From positions 62,001 to 126,000 of the forward strand of contig NZ_BAAANL010000007.1 in assembly GCF_039529775.1 (NCBI RefSeq): a stretch of DNA of 64,000 nt. Direction: 5' to 3'. The DNA is from Myceligenerans crystallogenes (lineage in GTDB: Bacteria; Actinomycetota; Actinomycetes; Actinomycetales; Cellulomonadaceae). Shown here piece after piece: positions 50,932 through 60,348 of this stretch. The translations under genes were made by a program, and so were the position numbers. The notes under the pieces were generated by a model that saw only the letters and a list, made by a program, of their open reading frames with translations, was not told the origin of the DNA and made no database searches. The stretch's first letter is position 1; each line of letters starts with the position of its first letter.

Positions 50932-53256
50932 TCAGACCGGGAGCTGCGGGCGCTCCGTGGGCTTCGTGCCCGTGATGCGGTGCACGTCGAAGACACCCTC
51001 GACCTTGCGGACCGCCGCCAGGACCTGGGTGAGGTGGCCCGGCTCGGCCATCTCGAAGATGAACCGGGAGACCGCGAGGCGGTCGCTGGACGTGGAGACG
51101 AAGGCCGACAGGATGTTGACGTGGTTGTCCGACAGGACTCGCGTGACGTCGGACAGCAGCCGCGACCGGTCCAGCGCCTCCACCTGGATCTGCACGAGGA
51201 ACATCGTGTTCGCCCCGGCGGTCCACTCGACCTCCACCAGCCGCTCGGGCTGCTTGCGCAGGCCCTCGAGGTTGACGCAGTCGTCGCGGTGCACGCTGAC
51301 GCCCTGGCCGCGGGTCACGAACCCGACGATCTCGTCACCGGGCACGGGTGTGCAGCACTTGGCCAGCTTGACCCACACGTCGGCCGAGTCCGTGCCCTTG
51401 AGCACGACGCCGGGGTCACCCGCCCGGACCCGGCGCGGGGTGCGGTTCCCGGCGCCCGGCATGGCCGCCTCGGCGACGTCCTCCGTGGCGCCGTCGTCCC
51501 CGCCGAGGGCCTTGACCAGCTTGTCGACGACGTGCGCGGCCGAGACGTGCCCTTCGCCGACCGCCGCGTACAGGGCCGAGACGTCGGGGTAGCGCATCTC
51601 GTCCGCGAGCCCGACGAGCGTCTCGTGCGACATGAGCCGCTGGATCGGCAGGCCCTGCTTGCGCATCGCCTTGGCGATCGCGTCCTTGCCGGTCTCGATC
51701 GCCTCCTCGCGGCGCTCCTTGGTGAACCACGCGCGGATCTTGTTGCGGGCACGCGGCGACTTCACGAACGCGAGCCAGTCCCGGCTGGGGCCGGCGGTCT
51801 CGGACTTGGAGGTCAGCACGGAGACGACGTCGCCGTTCTCGAGCGTGGAGTCCAGCGGCACCAGGCGGCCGTTGACGCGCGCGCCCATGGTGCGGTGGCC
51901 GACCTCCGTGTGCACCGCGTACGCGAAGTCGACCGGTGTCGCCTCCGCGGGCAGCGGCATCACGTCGCCCTTGGGCGTGAAGACGTAGACCTCGTCGCCG
52001 CCGATCTCGAAGCGCAGCGAGTCGAGGAACTCCGACGGATCCGCCGTCTCCTTCTGCCAGTCCACGAGCTGGCGCAGCCACGCCATGTCCTGGGCGCGCG
52101 TCGTCTCGGTCTGGGCTCCCCCGCCGCTGCCGTTGCGGTCCTTGTACTTCCAGTGCGCGGCGACGCCGTACTCGGCGCGGCGGTGCATGTCGTGCGTGCG
52201 GATCTGGATCTCGACGGGCTTGCCGCCGGGACCGATCACCGTGGTGTGCAGCGACTGGTACATGTTGAACTTCGGCATCGCGATGTAGTCCTTGAACCGG
52301 CCGGGCACCGGGTTCCATCGCGCGTGCATGGCGCCGAGCGCCGCGTAGCAGTCCCGCACCGTGTCCACCAGGATGCGCGTGCCCACCAGGTCGTAGATCT
52401 CCGCGAAGTCGTGGCCGCGGACGATCATCTTCTGGTAGATCGAGTAGTGGTGCTTGGGGCGGCCCGTGACGGACGCCTTGATCTTCGCCGAGCGCAGGTC
52501 CGACTCGATCTGCCCCTGCACCACGCCCAGGTACTCGTCGCGGGCGGGGGCACGCTCCTGGACCAGGTGCACGATCTCGTCGTAGACCTTGGGGTACAGG
52601 GCCTGGAAGGAGCGGTCCTCCAGCTCCCACTTGATCGTGTTCATCCCGAGCCGGTGGGCCAGCGGGGCGTAGATCTCCAGCGTCTCGCGGGCCTTCTTCT
52701 CGGCCTTGTGCGGCGGGACGTACTTCCAGGTGCGCGCGTTGTGGAGGCGGTCCGACAGCTTGATGACCAGCACGCGGATGTCCTTGGCCATCGCGACGAC
52801 CATCTTGCGGACCGTTTCGGCCTGGGCGGCGTCCCCGTACTTCACCTTGTCGAGCTTGGTCACGCCGTCGACCAGGAGCGCGACGTCGTCCCCGAAGTCG
52901 GCGCGGAGCTGCTCCAGGGAGTAGTCGGTGTCCTCGACGGTGTCGTGCAGCAGCGCGGCGGCGATCGTGGTGCCCTCGAAGCCGAGGCCCGCCAGGATCA
53001 TGGAGACCGACACCGGGTGGGTGATGTACGGGTCCCCGCTCTTGCGCATCTGCCCGCGGTGCGCCTTCTCGGCGGTCGCGTAGGCGCGCTCGATGAGCGT
53101 GAGGTCCGCCTTCGGGTGGTTGCTGCGGATGGTCTGCAGCAGCGGCTCGATCTCCGCGGGGGTCGACGACGGCCGCAGGCTGAGCCGGGCCAGCCGGTTG
53201 CGCAGGCCGGGCGCCGAGGCGGTCGTGGGCGCGGACGTGATCTCGTTCTCGGTCAT
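50932..53256 (-). CDS. relA: Bifunctional (p)ppGpp synthetase/hydrolase
   Basis: 774 residues from ATG 53256 with AAGGAGG upstream. Hydrolase HD domain: HPVSVSMILAG, LLHDTVEDT (H104, D105, E108, D109), KLSDRLHN. Synthetase domain: EIYDLVGTRILV (286-297), KFNMYQSLHTTVIG, EIQIRT and AEYGVAAHWK. TGS domain near VYVFTPKGDVMPLPAEATPV. A zinc-finger region (VKLAKCCTPVPGDEIVGFVT, VHRDDC) and a C-terminal ACT domain follow. Both active sites look intact, as usual for actinobacterial Rel. It governs the stringent response. It converges on the radical SAM cassette with a 32-bp gap. Confidence 0.97.
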   Translation of the reverse strand: MTENEITSAPTTASAPGLRNRLARLSLRPSSTPAEIEPLLQTIRSNHPKADLTLIERAYATAEKAHRGQMRKSGDPYITHPVSVSMILAGLGFEGTTIAAALLHDTVEDTDYSLEQLRADFGDDVALLVDGVTKLDKVKYGDAAQAETVRKMVVAMAKDIRVLVIKLSDRLHNARTWKYVPPHKAEKKARETLEIYAPLAHRLGMNTIKWELEDRSFQALYPKVYDEIVHLVQERAPARDEYLGVVQGQIESDLRSAKIKASVTGRPKHHYSIYQKMIVRGHDFAEIYDLVGTRILVDTVRDCYAALGAMHARWNPVPGRFKDYIAMPKFNMYQSLHTTVIGPGGKPVEIQIRTHDMHRRAEYGVAAHWKYKDRNGSGGGAQTETTRAQDMAWLRQLVDWQKETADPSEFLDSLRFEIGGDEVYVFTPKGDVMPLPAEATPVDFAYAVHTEVGHRTMGARVNGRLVPLDSTLENGDVVSVLTSKSETAGPSRDWLAFVKSPRARNKIRAWFTKERREEAIETGKDAIAKAMRKQGLPIQRLMSHETLVGLADEMRYPDVSALYAAVGEGHVSAAHVVDKLVKALGGDDGATEDVAEAAMPGAGNRTPRRVRAGDPGVVLKGTDSADVWVKLAKCCTPVPGDEIVGFVTRGQGVSVHRDDCVNLEGLRKQPERLVEVEWTAGANTMFLVQIQVEALDRSRLLSDVTRVLSDNHVNILSAFVSTSSDRLAVSRFIFEMAEPGHLTQVLAAVRKVEGVFDVHRITGTKPTERPQLPV

Positions 53257-53356
53257 CACGTGCCTCCTTTCCGCCGGGAGATGGCTCAGTCTAACGGCCG
53301 TGGGGTCCGACCCGGGTCTCCACCTGCCCTCACCCGTCGTGTTCGCCCGCTGCGTC

Positions 53357-53956
53357 TCACGCCGCCGGGTCGTCCTCACCGGGAAGGCCGACCCGCAGGA
53401 GCGTAGTGACCTCGTGGCCCTCGAGCCTCTTGCGGCCGTGAAGCGCCTCGAGCTCGAGGAGGAAGGCCAGGCCGGCGACCTCACCCCCGCCGCGCCGGAC
53501 CAGGTCCGCGGCGGCGGCGGCCGTGCCGCCGGTGGCCAGGACATCGTCTACGAGAAGAACACGCGCACCCGCCGGAAGTGTTCCCGAGCGCAGTTCCATC
53601 GCGGCCGTGCCGTACTCGAGCGCGTACTCGGCCCGCTCGACCGGCGGGGGCAGCTTCCCGGCCTTGCGCAGCGGCAGGAAGCCGACGCCGAGCGTGGTGG
53701 CCAGCGGAGCGCCGAACAGGAAGCCGCGGGCCTCCATCCCGGCGACCAGGTCGATCCGGCCCAGCCCCGCGGCCACCGCCGCGAAGCCGGCGACGACGTC
53801 GGACAGCGCCGTGGCGTCCGCCAGGAGCGGCGTGATGTCGCGGAAGAGGATGCCCGGCGACGGGTAGTCCGGGACGTCGCGGATCAGGGTGCGCACGTGG
53901 GCGGCCCGATCGGCCCCGAGGCCGGCGAGAGCGGCGATGGCGATGTCGTCTGTCAC
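53357..53956 (-). CDS. apt: Adenine phosphoribosyltransferase
   Basis: 199 residues from GTG 53956. Type I phosphoribosyltransferase fold: VPDYPSPGILFRDITPLL, LVAGMEARGFLFGAPLA, LRKAGKLP and the PRPP-binding loop RVLLVDDVLATGGTAAAA. It salvages adenine to AMP. It lies between secF and relA, the usual actinobacterial order. The last residues are acidic (GLPGEDDPAA). Confidence 0.96.
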   Translation of the reverse strand: MTDDIAIAALAGLGADRAAHVRTLIRDVPDYPSPGILFRDITPLLADATALSDVVAGFAAVAAGLGRIDLVAGMEARGFLFGAPLATTLGVGFLPLRKAGKLPPPVERAEYALEYGTAAMELRSGTLPAGARVLLVDDVLATGGTAAAAADLVRRGGGEVAGLAFLLELEALHGRKRLEGHEVTTLLRVGLPGEDDPAA

Positions 53957-54000
53957 GGGACGGAGCCTACCCGGGCGGTTCAGGTCCGTCCCGTGCGACC

Positions 54001-55098
54001 TCAGCGGCGCTTGCGGCGCGGCTGCGCCGCCTGGCCCTGGTGGCCCCCCGGGATGAGCTGCGCCGTGCCCGCGGCCGCGGCGGCCAGGGCCGCCTCGGAG
54101 GCTCCCTCGCCCGCCAGGCCCTCGCGCGCGGCCAGCACCTTCTCGGTGTGCTCCTTGATCTTCTTGTCGCCCATCCGCAGCACCACGTCGAGCGGCGGCG
54201 CGAGGAAGATCGACGACGCCGCCCCGGCGATGATGCCGACGAACAGCGACAGCGACAGGTCCTTCAGCGTGCCGGCGCCCAGCAGGAACGCGCCGACGAA
54301 GAGGATGCCCGCCACCGGCAGCAGCGCGACGACCGAGGTGTTGATGGACCGGACGAACGTCTGGTTCACCGCGAGGTTGGCCCGCTCCGCGTACGTGCTG
54401 CGCGACTGGTCGAGCACGGTCGAGGTGTTCTCGCGCACCTTGTCGAAGACCACGACCTTGTCGTAGAGCGAGAAGCCGAGGATCGTCAGGAAGCCGATGA
54501 TCGTCGACGGCGTGACCTCCCAGCCCACCACCGCGTAGACCCCGGCGGACACCACGATGTCCAGCAGCACCGCGATCATGCCGGCCACGGCCATCCGCCA
54601 GGCGCGGAAGTACAGCGCCATGAACGCGACCGCCGCCAGGACGAACACCACGGTGCCCCACAGGGCCTTCATCGAGACGCTCGCGCCCCAGGTGGGGCCG
54701 ATGAACCCGGAGGTCACCTCGCTCGCCTGGACGCCGTAGGCCTCGGCGAGCGCGTCACGCACGTCGTTCAGCTCGGTCTTGTCGGTGAGCTGGGCCGTCT
54801 GGACGCGGATCGCGTTCTCGCCGACCTGGCTGGTCAGCACCTCCTGGCCGGGCGAGACCGAGTGCACGGCCTCCTCGGCCAGCAGCTCGTCCGTGGTGGA
54901 CGCGCCCGAGACCGTGAACTCGGAACCGCCGCGGAAGTCGATGCCGAGCGTGAGCCCGCCCTGCAGCAGGATGATCAGGACGGACGCCGCCGCGAACAGA
55001 CCGACGATCGAGAACCAGACGCCACGCCTCTGGATGATCGGGTACGACCGCTGACCCGTGTACAGGTCGTTGCCCCACTGGGCGAAATTGAAGGCCAT
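54001..55098 (-). CDS. secF: Protein translocase subunit SecF
   Basis: 365 residues. First membrane helix near 28-47 (GVWFSIVGLFAAASVLIILL), then the export-facing domain starting GLTLGIDFRGGSEF. Five further helices follow after about 135, with the family motif ILGFSLYDKVVVFDKVRENT. It works with SecD in the proton-driven late step of protein export. The C-terminus is basic (AQPRRKRR). Its ATG overlaps the secD stop (TGATG). Confidence 0.97.
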   Translation of the reverse strand: MAFNFAQWGNDLYTGQRSYPIIQRRGVWFSIVGLFAAASVLIILLQGGLTLGIDFRGGSEFTVSGASTTDELLAEEAVHSVSPGQEVLTSQVGENAIRVQTAQLTDKTELNDVRDALAEAYGVQASEVTSGFIGPTWGASVSMKALWGTVVFVLAAVAFMALYFRAWRMAVAGMIAVLLDIVVSAGVYAVVGWEVTPSTIIGFLTILGFSLYDKVVVFDKVRENTSTVLDQSRSTYAERANLAVNQTFVRSINTSVVALLPVAGILFVGAFLLGAGTLKDLSLSLFVGIIAGAASSIFLAPPLDVVLRMGDKKIKEHTEKVLAAREGLAGEGASEAALAAAAAGTAQLIPGGHQGQAAQPRRKRR

Positions 55099-57089
55099 CA
55101 GAGCTGCTCCTCGTTCTTCGCGGCCTCCGAGGCGGCCTTGCGCTCAGCGGCACGCCGCTCCGCGATCGTCATCCTGCGGCCGTCGGCCGTCCGTGCGGGT
55201 GCCGGGGTTCCGCTCGTCGCGGCAGGCGCGCTCTGCGGGGACACGCCCGCTCCGGCGTAGGCCGGGGCGCGCTCGGCGCCCTCGCGCGCTTCCTCGGCGT
55301 CGTCGGACGGCGCGGAGGGCTGTTCCCAGTCGACGCGGCCGGCGCCCTTGTACCGCGGGCCGGACGACGTCTGGAGCCGGTCCGGGGCGAGGCCGGAGGC
55401 CTTGTGACCGTCGCGGAAGAACGGGATCTTGGCGATCAGCTCCATGACCGGGTGCGTGAACCAGATGACGACGAGCACGTCGATGATCGTGGTCAGGCCC
55501 AGGGTGAACGCGAAGCCGCGCACACCGCCGACGGTCATGAAGTACAGGATGACCGCCGAGAGCAGGTTCACTGCCTTGGCCGCGTAGATCGTGCGCTGCG
55601 CGCGCGTCCAGCCGCGCTGCACGGCGAGGCGCAGGGAGCGCCCGTCACGCAGCTCGTCCCTGATGCGCTCGAAGTACACGATGAACGAGTCCGCCGTGAA
55701 ACCGATCGCGACGATCAGACCCGCGACACCCGGCAGGGAGAGGCGGTAGTCCATGCCCCACGACAGCAGGGCGATCACCACGTAGGTCATGACGCCCGCC
55801 ACCACCAGCGAGGCCACCGTGAGGAGGCCCAGCGTGCGGTACTGGAACAGCGAGTAGACCACCACGAGGATCAGGCCGATGAGGCCCGCGAACAGGCCGC
55901 GCTGCAGCTGCTCGGTACCCAGGGTCGCCGAGATCTGGTTCTGCGACTGCACGTCGAACGTGAGCGGGAGCGAACCGAAGCTCAGCTGGTTCGCGAGAGT
56001 CGCGGCGGACTCCCGGTTGAAGGACCCGGAGATCTGGGCCTGGCCGTTGGGGATCGGCTCGTTGATGCTGGGGGCCGACACCACGAGGCCGTCCAGCGCG
56101 ATCGCGAACTGGTTGCGCGGCTGCTCGAGCGTGTAGAGACGCTGCGTGACCTCCCGGAACTTCTCCGCACCCTCGTCGTTGAGGTCGAGGGTGACGCCCC
56201 ACTGGTTCGAGACGGTGCCGTTCTGTCCGGGCATCAGGCCCGAGGTCGCGTTGACCAGGCTCGTCCCGTCCACCTCGACCGGCCCCAGGATGAACTTGGC
56301 CGACCCGATCTCGTCGCAGGTGACCAGCGGCAGGTCGGGGTCGTCCCCGCCGCCGCCCTGGAGGTTCTTCGGGTCCAGGCAGTCGAGCTGGTTCGCGTAC
56401 TCCTGGACGGCCGGGGTGATCTGCGCCGGGTCGCTCGGGTCCGTCGGCTTGAGCTCCTTGTGCTCCTCGGCGATCTTGGCCAGCAGGGCCTCCGGGTCGG
56501 CCGCGGCGTCGTCGCCCTCGGCCTCCGCGGCGTCGCCCTCTGCCGAGTCGCCCTTGCCCGAGTCGGCCTCGGCGGAGTCGCCGGAACCGGCATCCTTGCC
56601 GGACTCCTTCTCCGCGTCGCCGGACGCCTCGGGGCTGGGCTCCGCGCTCGGCTGGGGCACCGCCTGCGGCGCCACCATGCTGAGCACCGGCCGGAACTTC
56701 ATCTGCGCGGCCTTGGAGATCAGCGCGATCGTCTCGTCGTCCACCTCACCGGGGATCTCGACGATGATCTGCCGATCACCCTGCACGGCGATCTCCGCCT
56801 CGCTGACGCCGTTGGCGTCGACGCGCTGCCGGATCACGCCGACGGCCTCTTCCATGGCTTCCGGGCTGATCTCGGAGCCGTCGGTCGTGACGGCCTCGAG
56901 CACCACCTGGGTGCCGCCCTGCAGGTCGAGGGCCAGACCCGGGCCGAAGCTCGCACCATCGGGATTCTCTTCGGAACGCGCGTCCCACACGGTCCCGGCC
57001 ACGAGCGCCACGAACGGCAGCAGCATCGTGAAGATCGTCATCAGGACGATCGTCCGGACCGGGCGTGAGCGCCGGTTGTCAGTCGCCAA
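55098..57089 (-). CDS. secD: Protein translocase subunit SecD
   Basis: About 663 residues from a TTG at 57089 (MATDNRRSRPVRTIVL if initiated there, preceded by GAGAAGA); a GTG at 57113 is an alternative. First helix near 14-33, then GLALDLQGGTQVVLEAV and the P1 domain. A long acidic linker of Glu/Asp/Ala/Ser/Gly repeats (about 140-205) interrupts P1. The membrane part carries GFTADSFIVYFERIRDELRDG and ends in a long Pro/Ala/Arg tail. It forms the SecDF complex with SecF, with YajC encoded just upstream. Confidence 0.96.
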   Translation of the reverse strand: MATDNRRSRPVRTIVLMTIFTMLLPFVALVAGTVWDARSEENPDGASFGPGLALDLQGGTQVVLEAVTTDGSEISPEAMEEAVGVIRQRVDANGVSEAEIAVQGDRQIIVEIPGEVDDETIALISKAAQMKFRPVLSMVAPQAVPQPSAEPSPEASGDAEKESGKDAGSGDSAEADSGKGDSAEGDAAEAEGDDAAADPEALLAKIAEEHKELKPTDPSDPAQITPAVQEYANQLDCLDPKNLQGGGGDDPDLPLVTCDEIGSAKFILGPVEVDGTSLVNATSGLMPGQNGTVSNQWGVTLDLNDEGAEKFREVTQRLYTLEQPRNQFAIALDGLVVSAPSINEPIPNGQAQISGSFNRESAATLANQLSFGSLPLTFDVQSQNQISATLGTEQLQRGLFAGLIGLILVVVYSLFQYRTLGLLTVASLVVAGVMTYVVIALLSWGMDYRLSLPGVAGLIVAIGFTADSFIVYFERIRDELRDGRSLRLAVQRGWTRAQRTIYAAKAVNLLSAVILYFMTVGGVRGFAFTLGLTTIIDVLVVIWFTHPVMELIAKIPFFRDGHKASGLAPDRLQTSSGPRYKGAGRVDWEQPSAPSDDAEEAREGAERAPAYAGAGVSPQSAPAATSGTPAPARTADGRRMTIAERRAAERKAASEAAKNEEQL

Positions 57090-57174
57090 CTTGTCGTCTC
57101 TTCTCGGTTGCACACCGCCAGGTCAGCGGTGTGAGTTCGGCGCCGCTACGGCCAGGTCCGCAGCGACGCGGTCG

Positions 57175-57627
57175 TCACTTGCCGTCGGTGTCGTCGTCCT
57201 TGCGCTTCTGCTGGTCCCGGTACTCCTGCTGGGCAGTGTCCAGACCCGAGAGGTCGTCCGGGACGTCGATGACGCCGGGCTCGATGGTACTGCCGGAATC
57301 CTTGTCCTCCGAGTCCCGGGCCTCGTCCGTGTCGTCCGAGTCCTCCGGGACGGGCGTCGCGAACTGCGCCGGGATCTCCTTCACGGCGGCCATGACCCAG
57401 TCGGTCACGTGGCCGTCCGAGGACTCGAGCCGGATGATCTGGCGCGCGTCGTCGACGCCGACGACGACGCCGACCATGCCGGACTGCGTCATCACCTCGA
57501 CCCCGGGCCTGAGGTTCTCCCGGAACTCCGCGGCGGCCTTCTGCTGCTTGCGGCTGCGGTTCGTCGTGAAGAACAGCATCGCCGCGAGAGCGACGATAAG
57601 GATGAGGAAAGTGGGATCGAAGGGCAC
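57175..57627 (-). CDS. yajC: Preprotein translocase accessory subunit YajC
   Basis: 150 residues from GTG 57627 with AGGAA upstream; the longer frame to 57741 overlaps ruvB. One membrane helix at the N-terminus (FLILIVALAAMLFFTTNRSR), then the YajC core NLRPGVEVMTQSGMVGVVVG. The second half is an acidic, Asp-rich tail of ~60 residues ending QQKRKDDDTDGK. YajC associates with SecDF. The gene order ruvB-yajC-secD-secF is conserved. Confidence 0.95.
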   Translation of the reverse strand: MPFDPTFLILIVALAAMLFFTTNRSRKQQKAAAEFRENLRPGVEVMTQSGMVGVVVGVDDARQIIRLESSDGHVTDWVMAAVKEIPAQFATPVPEDSDDTDEARDSEDKDSGSTIEPGVIDVPDDLSGLDTAQQEYRDQQKRKDDDTDGK

Positions 57628-57685
57628 GGCATTCCTGTCGGTTCGGCGGAGAATTCGGCGGAGTACTGGCTTTCCGCAGCCCAGT

Positions 57686-58768
57686 CTATGCGTCGAACAG
57701 CGTGTCCGTTGACCGGCCTGTGGACAACTGCGTACCGCCACCCGGCAGCAACGCCCCGCCCTCCGGCGGCGTCAGCCCCAGGTGCTCCCACGCCGCGACG
57801 GTCGCCACCCGGCCGCGCGGCGTGCGGGCGATGAGCCCTTCCCGCACCAGGTAGGGCTCCGCCACCGTCTCCACGGTGTCGGACTCCTCCCCCACGGCCG
57901 CCGCGAGCGTCGTCAGGCCCACGGGCCCGCCGCCGAACCGCCGGCACAGCGCGACCAGGACCGACCGGTCGAGCCGGTCGAGCCCGATCGCGTCCACCTC
58001 GTACACCTGGAGCGCCGACCTCGCCGCGTTCAGGTCCAGCGTCCCGTCGCCCCGCACCTGTGCCCAGTCGCGCACCCGGCGCAGCAGCCGGTTGGCGATC
58101 CGGGGGGTGCCGCGCGACCGTCCGGCGATCTCGGCGGCGGCGTCCTGCGCGACACCCACCCCGAGCAGGCGGGAGGAGCGCACGATGACCTGCTCCAGCT
58201 CGGCCGCCGAGTAGAAGTCCATGTGCCCGGTGAACCCGAACCTGTCGCGCAGGGGCGCCGGCAGCAGCCCGGAGCGCGTCGTCGCGCCCACCACCGTGAA
58301 CGGCGGCAGGGCGAGCGGGATCGCGGAGGCGCCGGGCCCCTTCCCCACGACGATGTCGACCCGGAAGTCCTCCATCGCGGAGTACAGCAGCTCCTCCGCG
58401 GGCCGGGCGAGGCGGTGGATCTCGTCGATGAAGAGCACCTCGCCCTCCTCGAGCGACGACAGCACGGCGGCGAGATCCCCGGCGTGCTGGATCGCGGGCC
58501 CGGACGTGATCCGCAGGTTGGACCCGATCTCGGCCGCGATGATCATCGCGAGCGTCGTCTTGCCCAGCCCGGGCGGCCCGGACAGCAGCACGTGATCGGG
58601 CGCGTTCCCCCGCGCGACGGCGGCCCGCAGCATCAGCGAGAGCTGCTCCCGCACCACGGGCTGCCCCACGAACTCCTCGAGTCGCTTGGGGCGCAGCGCG
58701 GCCTCGGCGGCCCGCTCGACGTCGTCGGCCACCGCACCCATCAGACGGGCCTCGGACGCCTCAGTCAC
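57686..58768 (-). CDS. ruvB: Holliday junction branch-migration ATPase RuvB
   Basis: 360 residues from GTG 58768. AAA+ ATPase: RPKRLEEFVGQPVVREQL, Walker A LLSGPPGLGKTT (K70), Walker B LFIDEIHRL (D115, E116), sensor GATTRSGLLPAPLRDRFG, and the C-terminal winged helix RGRVATVAAWEHLGL. It drives branch migration with RuvA. The last ~35 residues are a Gly/Thr-rich tail. It follows ruvA on the same strand with a 95-bp spacer. Confidence 0.97.
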   Translation of the reverse strand: MTEASEARLMGAVADDVERAAEAALRPKRLEEFVGQPVVREQLSLMLRAAVARGNAPDHVLLSGPPGLGKTTLAMIIAAEIGSNLRITSGPAIQHAGDLAAVLSSLEEGEVLFIDEIHRLARPAEELLYSAMEDFRVDIVVGKGPGASAIPLALPPFTVVGATTRSGLLPAPLRDRFGFTGHMDFYSAAELEQVIVRSSRLLGVGVAQDAAAEIAGRSRGTPRIANRLLRRVRDWAQVRGDGTLDLNAARSALQVYEVDAIGLDRLDRSVLVALCRRFGGGPVGLTTLAAAVGEESDTVETVAEPYLVREGLIARTPRGRVATVAAWEHLGLTPPEGGALLPGGGTQLSTGRSTDTLFDA

Positions 58769-58863
58769 GGTGCGCCTCCCGGCGCCCCGTCGCGACCGCC
58801 ACGCGGCACGCCGCGGCGGCCGCCGCGGACGGCGCCGTCACCACGCCCCGCACCACCGCCTCG

Positions 58864-59493
58864 TCAGCCACGGTTCCCTCCCAGCGTGCGCAGGGCGGCG
58901 CGCAGCGTGTTCGCGACGTCGGACGGCGCGACGACCTCCGCCCCCGTCTCGGCGAGGACCTTCGCGACGGCGTCCTCGGCGGCCTTGACCGGCCAGCCGA
59001 GGCCGGTCAGCGCCTCGACGACCTGGACCGTGCCGGCGTCGGACGCCGGCATCGCGCTCACCTCGCCGGGCGGTACGGCCTCGCCGCCCGACGGCGGCCC
59101 CAGCTTGTCCCCCAGTTCCAGCAGGATGCGCTGCGCACCCTTCTTGCCGATCCCGGGAACCCGCGTGAGCGCGGCGGTGTCCTCCGTGGCGACGATCCGG
59201 CGCAGCGACTCCGGCGTGTGCACGGCGACCATCGCGAGCGCGAGCCGCGGCCCGACGCCGCTGACGGTCTGCACGACCTCGAACACGTCGCGCTCGTCGG
59301 CGTCGGCGAAGCCGAACAGGGTCATGGAGTCCTCGCGCACCACCATGCTGGTCGCCACGCTGGCGCTGTCACCCACGCGCAGCCCCGCGAGCGTCCCCGG
59401 CGTCGCGTGCACGAGGTACCCGACCCCGCCGACCTCGAGTACGACGCGGTCCAGCGTCACGTGCTGCACGATCCCCGTCAGCGAGGCGATCAC
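58864..59493 (-). CDS. ruvA: Holliday junction-binding protein RuvA
   Basis: 209 residues from GTG 59493, chosen because GGAGG lies 7 nt upstream and the family N-terminus MIAS(L)xG then fits; an ATG at 59499 touches that site. OB-fold (IASLTGIVQHVTLDRVVLEV, GGVGYLVHA), paired helix-hairpin-helix motifs (VSGVGPRLALAMV; VPGIGKKGAQRILLELGDKL) and a C-terminal RuvB-binding domain (VVEALTGLGWPVKAAEDAV). It binds the four-way junction as a tetramer. Confidence 0.97.
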   Translation of the reverse strand: MIASLTGIVQHVTLDRVVLEVGGVGYLVHATPGTLAGLRVGDSASVATSMVVREDSMTLFGFADADERDVFEVVQTVSGVGPRLALAMVAVHTPESLRRIVATEDTAALTRVPGIGKKGAQRILLELGDKLGPPSGGEAVPPGEVSAMPASDAGTVQVVEALTGLGWPVKAAEDAVAKVLAETGAEVVAPSDVANTLRAALRTLGGNRG

Positions 59494-59651
59494 GGGCATT
59501 CCTCCCTGCGGTCAGGACTCCTCGAACGTCCGTGCGATCCTAACGCGGCTCACCGGCGCTCCCGCCGCACCGGCGGCAACCCGGCGCGCCGTCCGCCAGG
59601 AGTCGTCCCGCGACGAGCGTCCGTCGTCGCAGGACCCGAGCAGGCGGGCGA

Positions 59652-60227
59652 TCACCGCCCCGCGCGCCGCCCCACCTGCCGCGCCGCCTTCTCCGCCTCG
59701 GCCCAGGCGCGCTGGGCCGGCGTGAGGTCGTGGCTGTCGTTGCCCTGCAGCGCGCCGCCGGGCCGCCAGAGGTGACACACCGCGAGCGCCAGCGCGTCGG
59801 CGGCGTCGGCGGGCCTGGGCGGGTCGTCCAGCTCGAGGATCCTGGTGATCATCCTGGTGACCTGCTCTTTCCCTGCCCGGCCGGAGCCGGTCACGGCGGC
59901 CTTGACCTCGCTCGGGGTGTGCAGGGCGACGGGGATCCCGCGCCGGGCCGCGGCCAGCATGGCCAGCCCCGCGGCCTGCGCGGTCCCCATCACTGACGCG
60001 ACGTTGTGCTGGGCGAAGACGCGTTCGACGGCGACGACGTCGGGCCGGTGCTCGTCGAGCCACTCGTCGAGCCCCTCGGCGATCCGCAGCAGCCGCAGGT
60101 CCACGGACAGGTCGGCGTCGGACCGGATGACGCCCACCGCGGCCATGCGCGCGCGCCGGCCGGGCAGGGAGTCCACCACCCCCACGCCGCACCTGGTCAG
60201 ACCGGGGTCAACGCCAAGAACTCGCAC
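59652..60227 (-). CDS. ruvC: Holliday junction resolvase RuvC
   Basis: 191 residues from GTG 60227. All four acidic active-site residues are present: D7 (VLGVDPGLTRCG), E68 (VVAVERVF), D141 and D144 (PADAADALALAVCHLW). Also FAQHNVASVMGTAQAAGL and TPSEVKAAVTGSGRAGKEQV. It cuts junctions symmetrically after RuvAB migration. The spacer to ruvA is 158 bp and contains only low-complexity GC-rich sequence. Confidence 0.97.
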   Translation of the reverse strand: MRVLGVDPGLTRCGVGVVDSLPGRRARMAAVGVIRSDADLSVDLRLLRIAEGLDEWLDEHRPDVVAVERVFAQHNVASVMGTAQAAGLAMLAAARRGIPVALHTPSEVKAAVTGSGRAGKEQVTRMITRILELDDPPRPADAADALALAVCHLWRPGGALQGNDSHDLTPAQRAWAEAEKAARQVGRRAGR

Positions 60228-60348
60228 GCCGTCAGCATGTCATGAAGCGCCCGCGAAACCGTCCTCCGCCGCGGAGCGGGCGTGGCGCGCGGGCGCTCGG
60301 CGGCGCCGCGGGCGCGGCCGGCAGCGGTGCCGGCTCGCGCCCGCCGGC